DNA of 6,927 nucleotides from CADCTB01 sp036269435. GTDB taxonomy: Bacteria; Actinomycetota; Acidimicrobiia; Acidimicrobiales; AC-14. The stretch's first letter is position 1. Each line of letters opens with the position of its first letter. A program made the position numbers and the translations under genes. The DNA is taken from assembly GCA_036269435.1 (NCBI GenBank), contig DATASA010000066.1, positions 1-6,927 of the forward strand, read 5' to 3'. The notes under the pieces were generated by a model. The model saw nothing but the letters and a program-made list of their open reading frames with translations, searched no databases and had not been told where the DNA came from. Shown piece by piece: positions 6,068-6,927 of the stretch.

Positions 6068-6200
6068 GAGCTTTCTCCTGATCGACCGGATGATGCTTGA
6101 GCTGTCAACTGAGGAAAGGGTAAGGAAAGGCGCGTGAACAAGGTGTAGATGTTGGCGACTACCCAGTGAATGAAACGTGAACACCTGCGCCGAACGGGTG
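6068..6200 (-). promoter_or_regulatory. leader/promoter region of the sugar transport operon
   Basis: These 133 bases separate the response regulator from the transport operon and are noticeably richer in A/T than the flanking genes. They hold two same-orientation copies of CGTGAACA (6133-6140 and 6176-6183, plus-strand reading; 43 bases apart, about four helical turns). They also hold two copies of GGAAAGG (6113-6119 and 6124-6130) 11 bases apart, and the Shine-Dalgarno AGGAG (6079-6075). On the minus strand TACCCT (6122-6117) could be a -10 box, but no convincing -35 lies at the right spacing. The repeats, spaced by whole helical turns, are candidate binding sites for the neighbouring regulator or a sugar-responsive repressor (inference). 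Confidence 0.5.
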
Positions 6201-6202
6201 TT
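6180..6202 (-). terminator. weak hairpin over the response-regulator stop
   Basis: AACACC (6180-6185) and GGTGTT (6197-6202) form a 6-base inverted repeat with an 11-base loop. It overlaps the TAA stop of the response regulator (6203-6201) and one CGTGAACA copy. It could weakly terminate the regulator transcript, but no T-run follows, so read-through into the transport operon remains possible. It could equally be part of an operator. Confidence 0.25.
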
Positions 6203-6899
6203 ACTCGGCCGGGACCATCCGGTAGCCGGCGCGGGGCTCGGTGATGATCAGCGGCGGCCCGCCTTCGTCTTCCAGCTTGGCCCGCAGGCGCCGGACGTAG
6301 ACCCGCGTGTACTCCGTCTCGGTCTCGTACCCGGGGCCCCACACCTTGCGGAGGAGGGCGGCGTGGCTGAGGAGGCGGCCTGACGCCAGGGCCAGCTCCC
6401 GCAGGAGGGCGAACTCGGTGGGCGTGAGGTGGACCCGCTCGCCGCGCTTGGTCACGAGCTGCGCGTCCACGTCGATGCTCACCCCACCGAACACCAACGG
6501 CCGACCCGGCCCGGCGGCCGGCGCCACCCGGCTGCGGCGTAGCAGCGCGGTGATCCGTGCCAGCAGCTCGTCGATGCCGAACGGCTTGGTCAGGTAGTCG
6601 TCGGCGCCGAGGTTCAGGGCCCGCACCTTGTCCTGCTCACCCCGCCGGGCCGAGACGACGATGATCCCGACGAGCGATTCGGCCCGGATGTCGCGGCACA
6701 GGTCGAAGCCGTCGGCGCCGGGCAGCATGAGGTCGAGCAGGACCAGGTCGGCGCCGCTGTCACGGACCAGCGTGGTGACCTGGTCGCCCGTACGCGACAC
6801 CACCACGGTGAACCCCCGGGCCATGAGGTTGGCCCGGACCAGGTCGACGATGTTGGGGTCATCCTCGACGAGGAGGATGACCGTCGAGTCGTCGGCCAC
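6201..6899 (-). CDS. OmpR/PhoB-family response regulator, KdpE-like
   Basis: Encodes 232 residues, the usual length for the family. The receiver domain (about 7-120) has the acidic pocket E12/D13/D14, phosphoacceptor D56 in LVLLDLMLP, the switch residue S83 in VVSAR and K105 in LTKPF. The DNA-binding winged helix (about 134-229) shows LTPTEFALLREL (158-169), VYVRRLRAKLE (200-210) and the wing EPRAGYRMV (221-229). All residues needed for phosphorylation are present. The start is taken as GTG 6899, five residues before the first strand. The frame is open to the window edge and no Shine-Dalgarno is seen, so a start beyond the window cannot be excluded. Another frame ends with TAG at 6907-6905, which could be the tail of an upstream gene such as the partner histidine kinase. 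The ALLRKVWGPGYETETEYTRVYVRRLR block is most like KdpE-type regulators. Whether it controls the adjacent sugar operon or a distant target is unknown. Confidence 0.93.
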   Translation of the reverse strand: MADDSTVILLVEDDPNIVDLVRANLMARGFTVVVSRTGDQVTTLVRDSGADLVLLDLMLPGADGFDLCRDIRAESLVGIIVVSARRGEQDKVRALNLGADDYLTKPFGIDELLARITALLRRSRVAPAAGPGRPLVFGGVSIDVDAQLVTKRGERVHLTPTEFALLRELALASGRLLSHAALLRKVWGPGYETETEYTRVYVRRLRAKLEDEGGPPLIITEPRAGYRMVPAE

Positions 6900-6927
6900 C
6901 CGGCCTACCGGGCGCCTGTGGCGGCCG

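Noticed and set aside
4385..6100. Long plus-strand open frame of 571 codons
   Set aside because: It runs antisense through the binding protein and ATPase genes, is Val/Gly/Arg/His-rich with no recognisable motif, and exists because the true genes have G/C-rich third positions.
6103..6108. Perfect TTGACA on the minus strand as a -35 box
   Set aside because: No -10-like hexamer occurs 16-19 bases downstream, and the start of transcription would fall on the ribosome binding site.
6068..6184. Longer start for the binding protein at 6184
   Set aside because: The extra 39 residues would precede a canonical lipoprotein signal peptide and the strong AGGAG ribosome binding site.
1..6927. CRISPR arrays, insertion sequences, integrase or attachment sites
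   Set aside because: No regularly spaced repeats, transposase motifs or duplicated tRNA 3' end were seen; the tRNA-Leu is not followed by an integrase within the window.

Overview
The window is about 70% G+C with strongly G/C-biased third codon positions. Together with a TIGR03086-type protein, a conserved actinobacterial small protein and GTG starts without clear Shine-Dalgarno sequences, this points to a high-GC actinobacterium. An Acidimicrobiia-like lineage is possible, but that is inference.

Left part (1-1640): a complete tRNA-Leu(CAG) on the plus strand (57-140) is followed by about 210 bases with no supportable gene. A small conserved hypothetical protein lies on the minus strand (353-757). 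Next is a 325-base gap (758-1082) holding a clear inverted repeat, probably an operator, and a stretch that may be the wreck of an SRPBCC/AHSA1-type gene. A plus-strand TIGR03086/DinB-like protein (1083-1631) follows. It converges on the next operon with only nine bases between the two stop codons.

Right part (1641-6899): everything is on the minus strand. Read in the direction of transcription, an OmpR/PhoB-family response regulator (6899-6201) is followed by 133 bases of intergenic DNA. Then comes a tightly packed four-gene operon: a XylF-like sugar-binding lipoprotein (6067-4853), a single-domain ABC ATPase (4848-4000), a XylH/RbsC-type permease (4003-2711) and a Gfo/Idh/MocA oxidoreductase (2705-1641). 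Junctions are +4, -4 and +5 bases, so the genes are almost certainly cotranscribed and translationally coupled.

Working model (inference): the lipoprotein captures a sugar or cyclitol outside the membrane, the permease and ATPase import it, and the NAD(P)-dependent oxidoreductase carries out an early oxidation or reduction. The response regulator may control the operon or belong to a separate two-component pair whose kinase lies outside the window. No wholly new system is evident. The most unusual structure is a perfect 30-base palindrome inside the 5' end of the ATPase gene, which could set the ratio of binding protein to membrane components.
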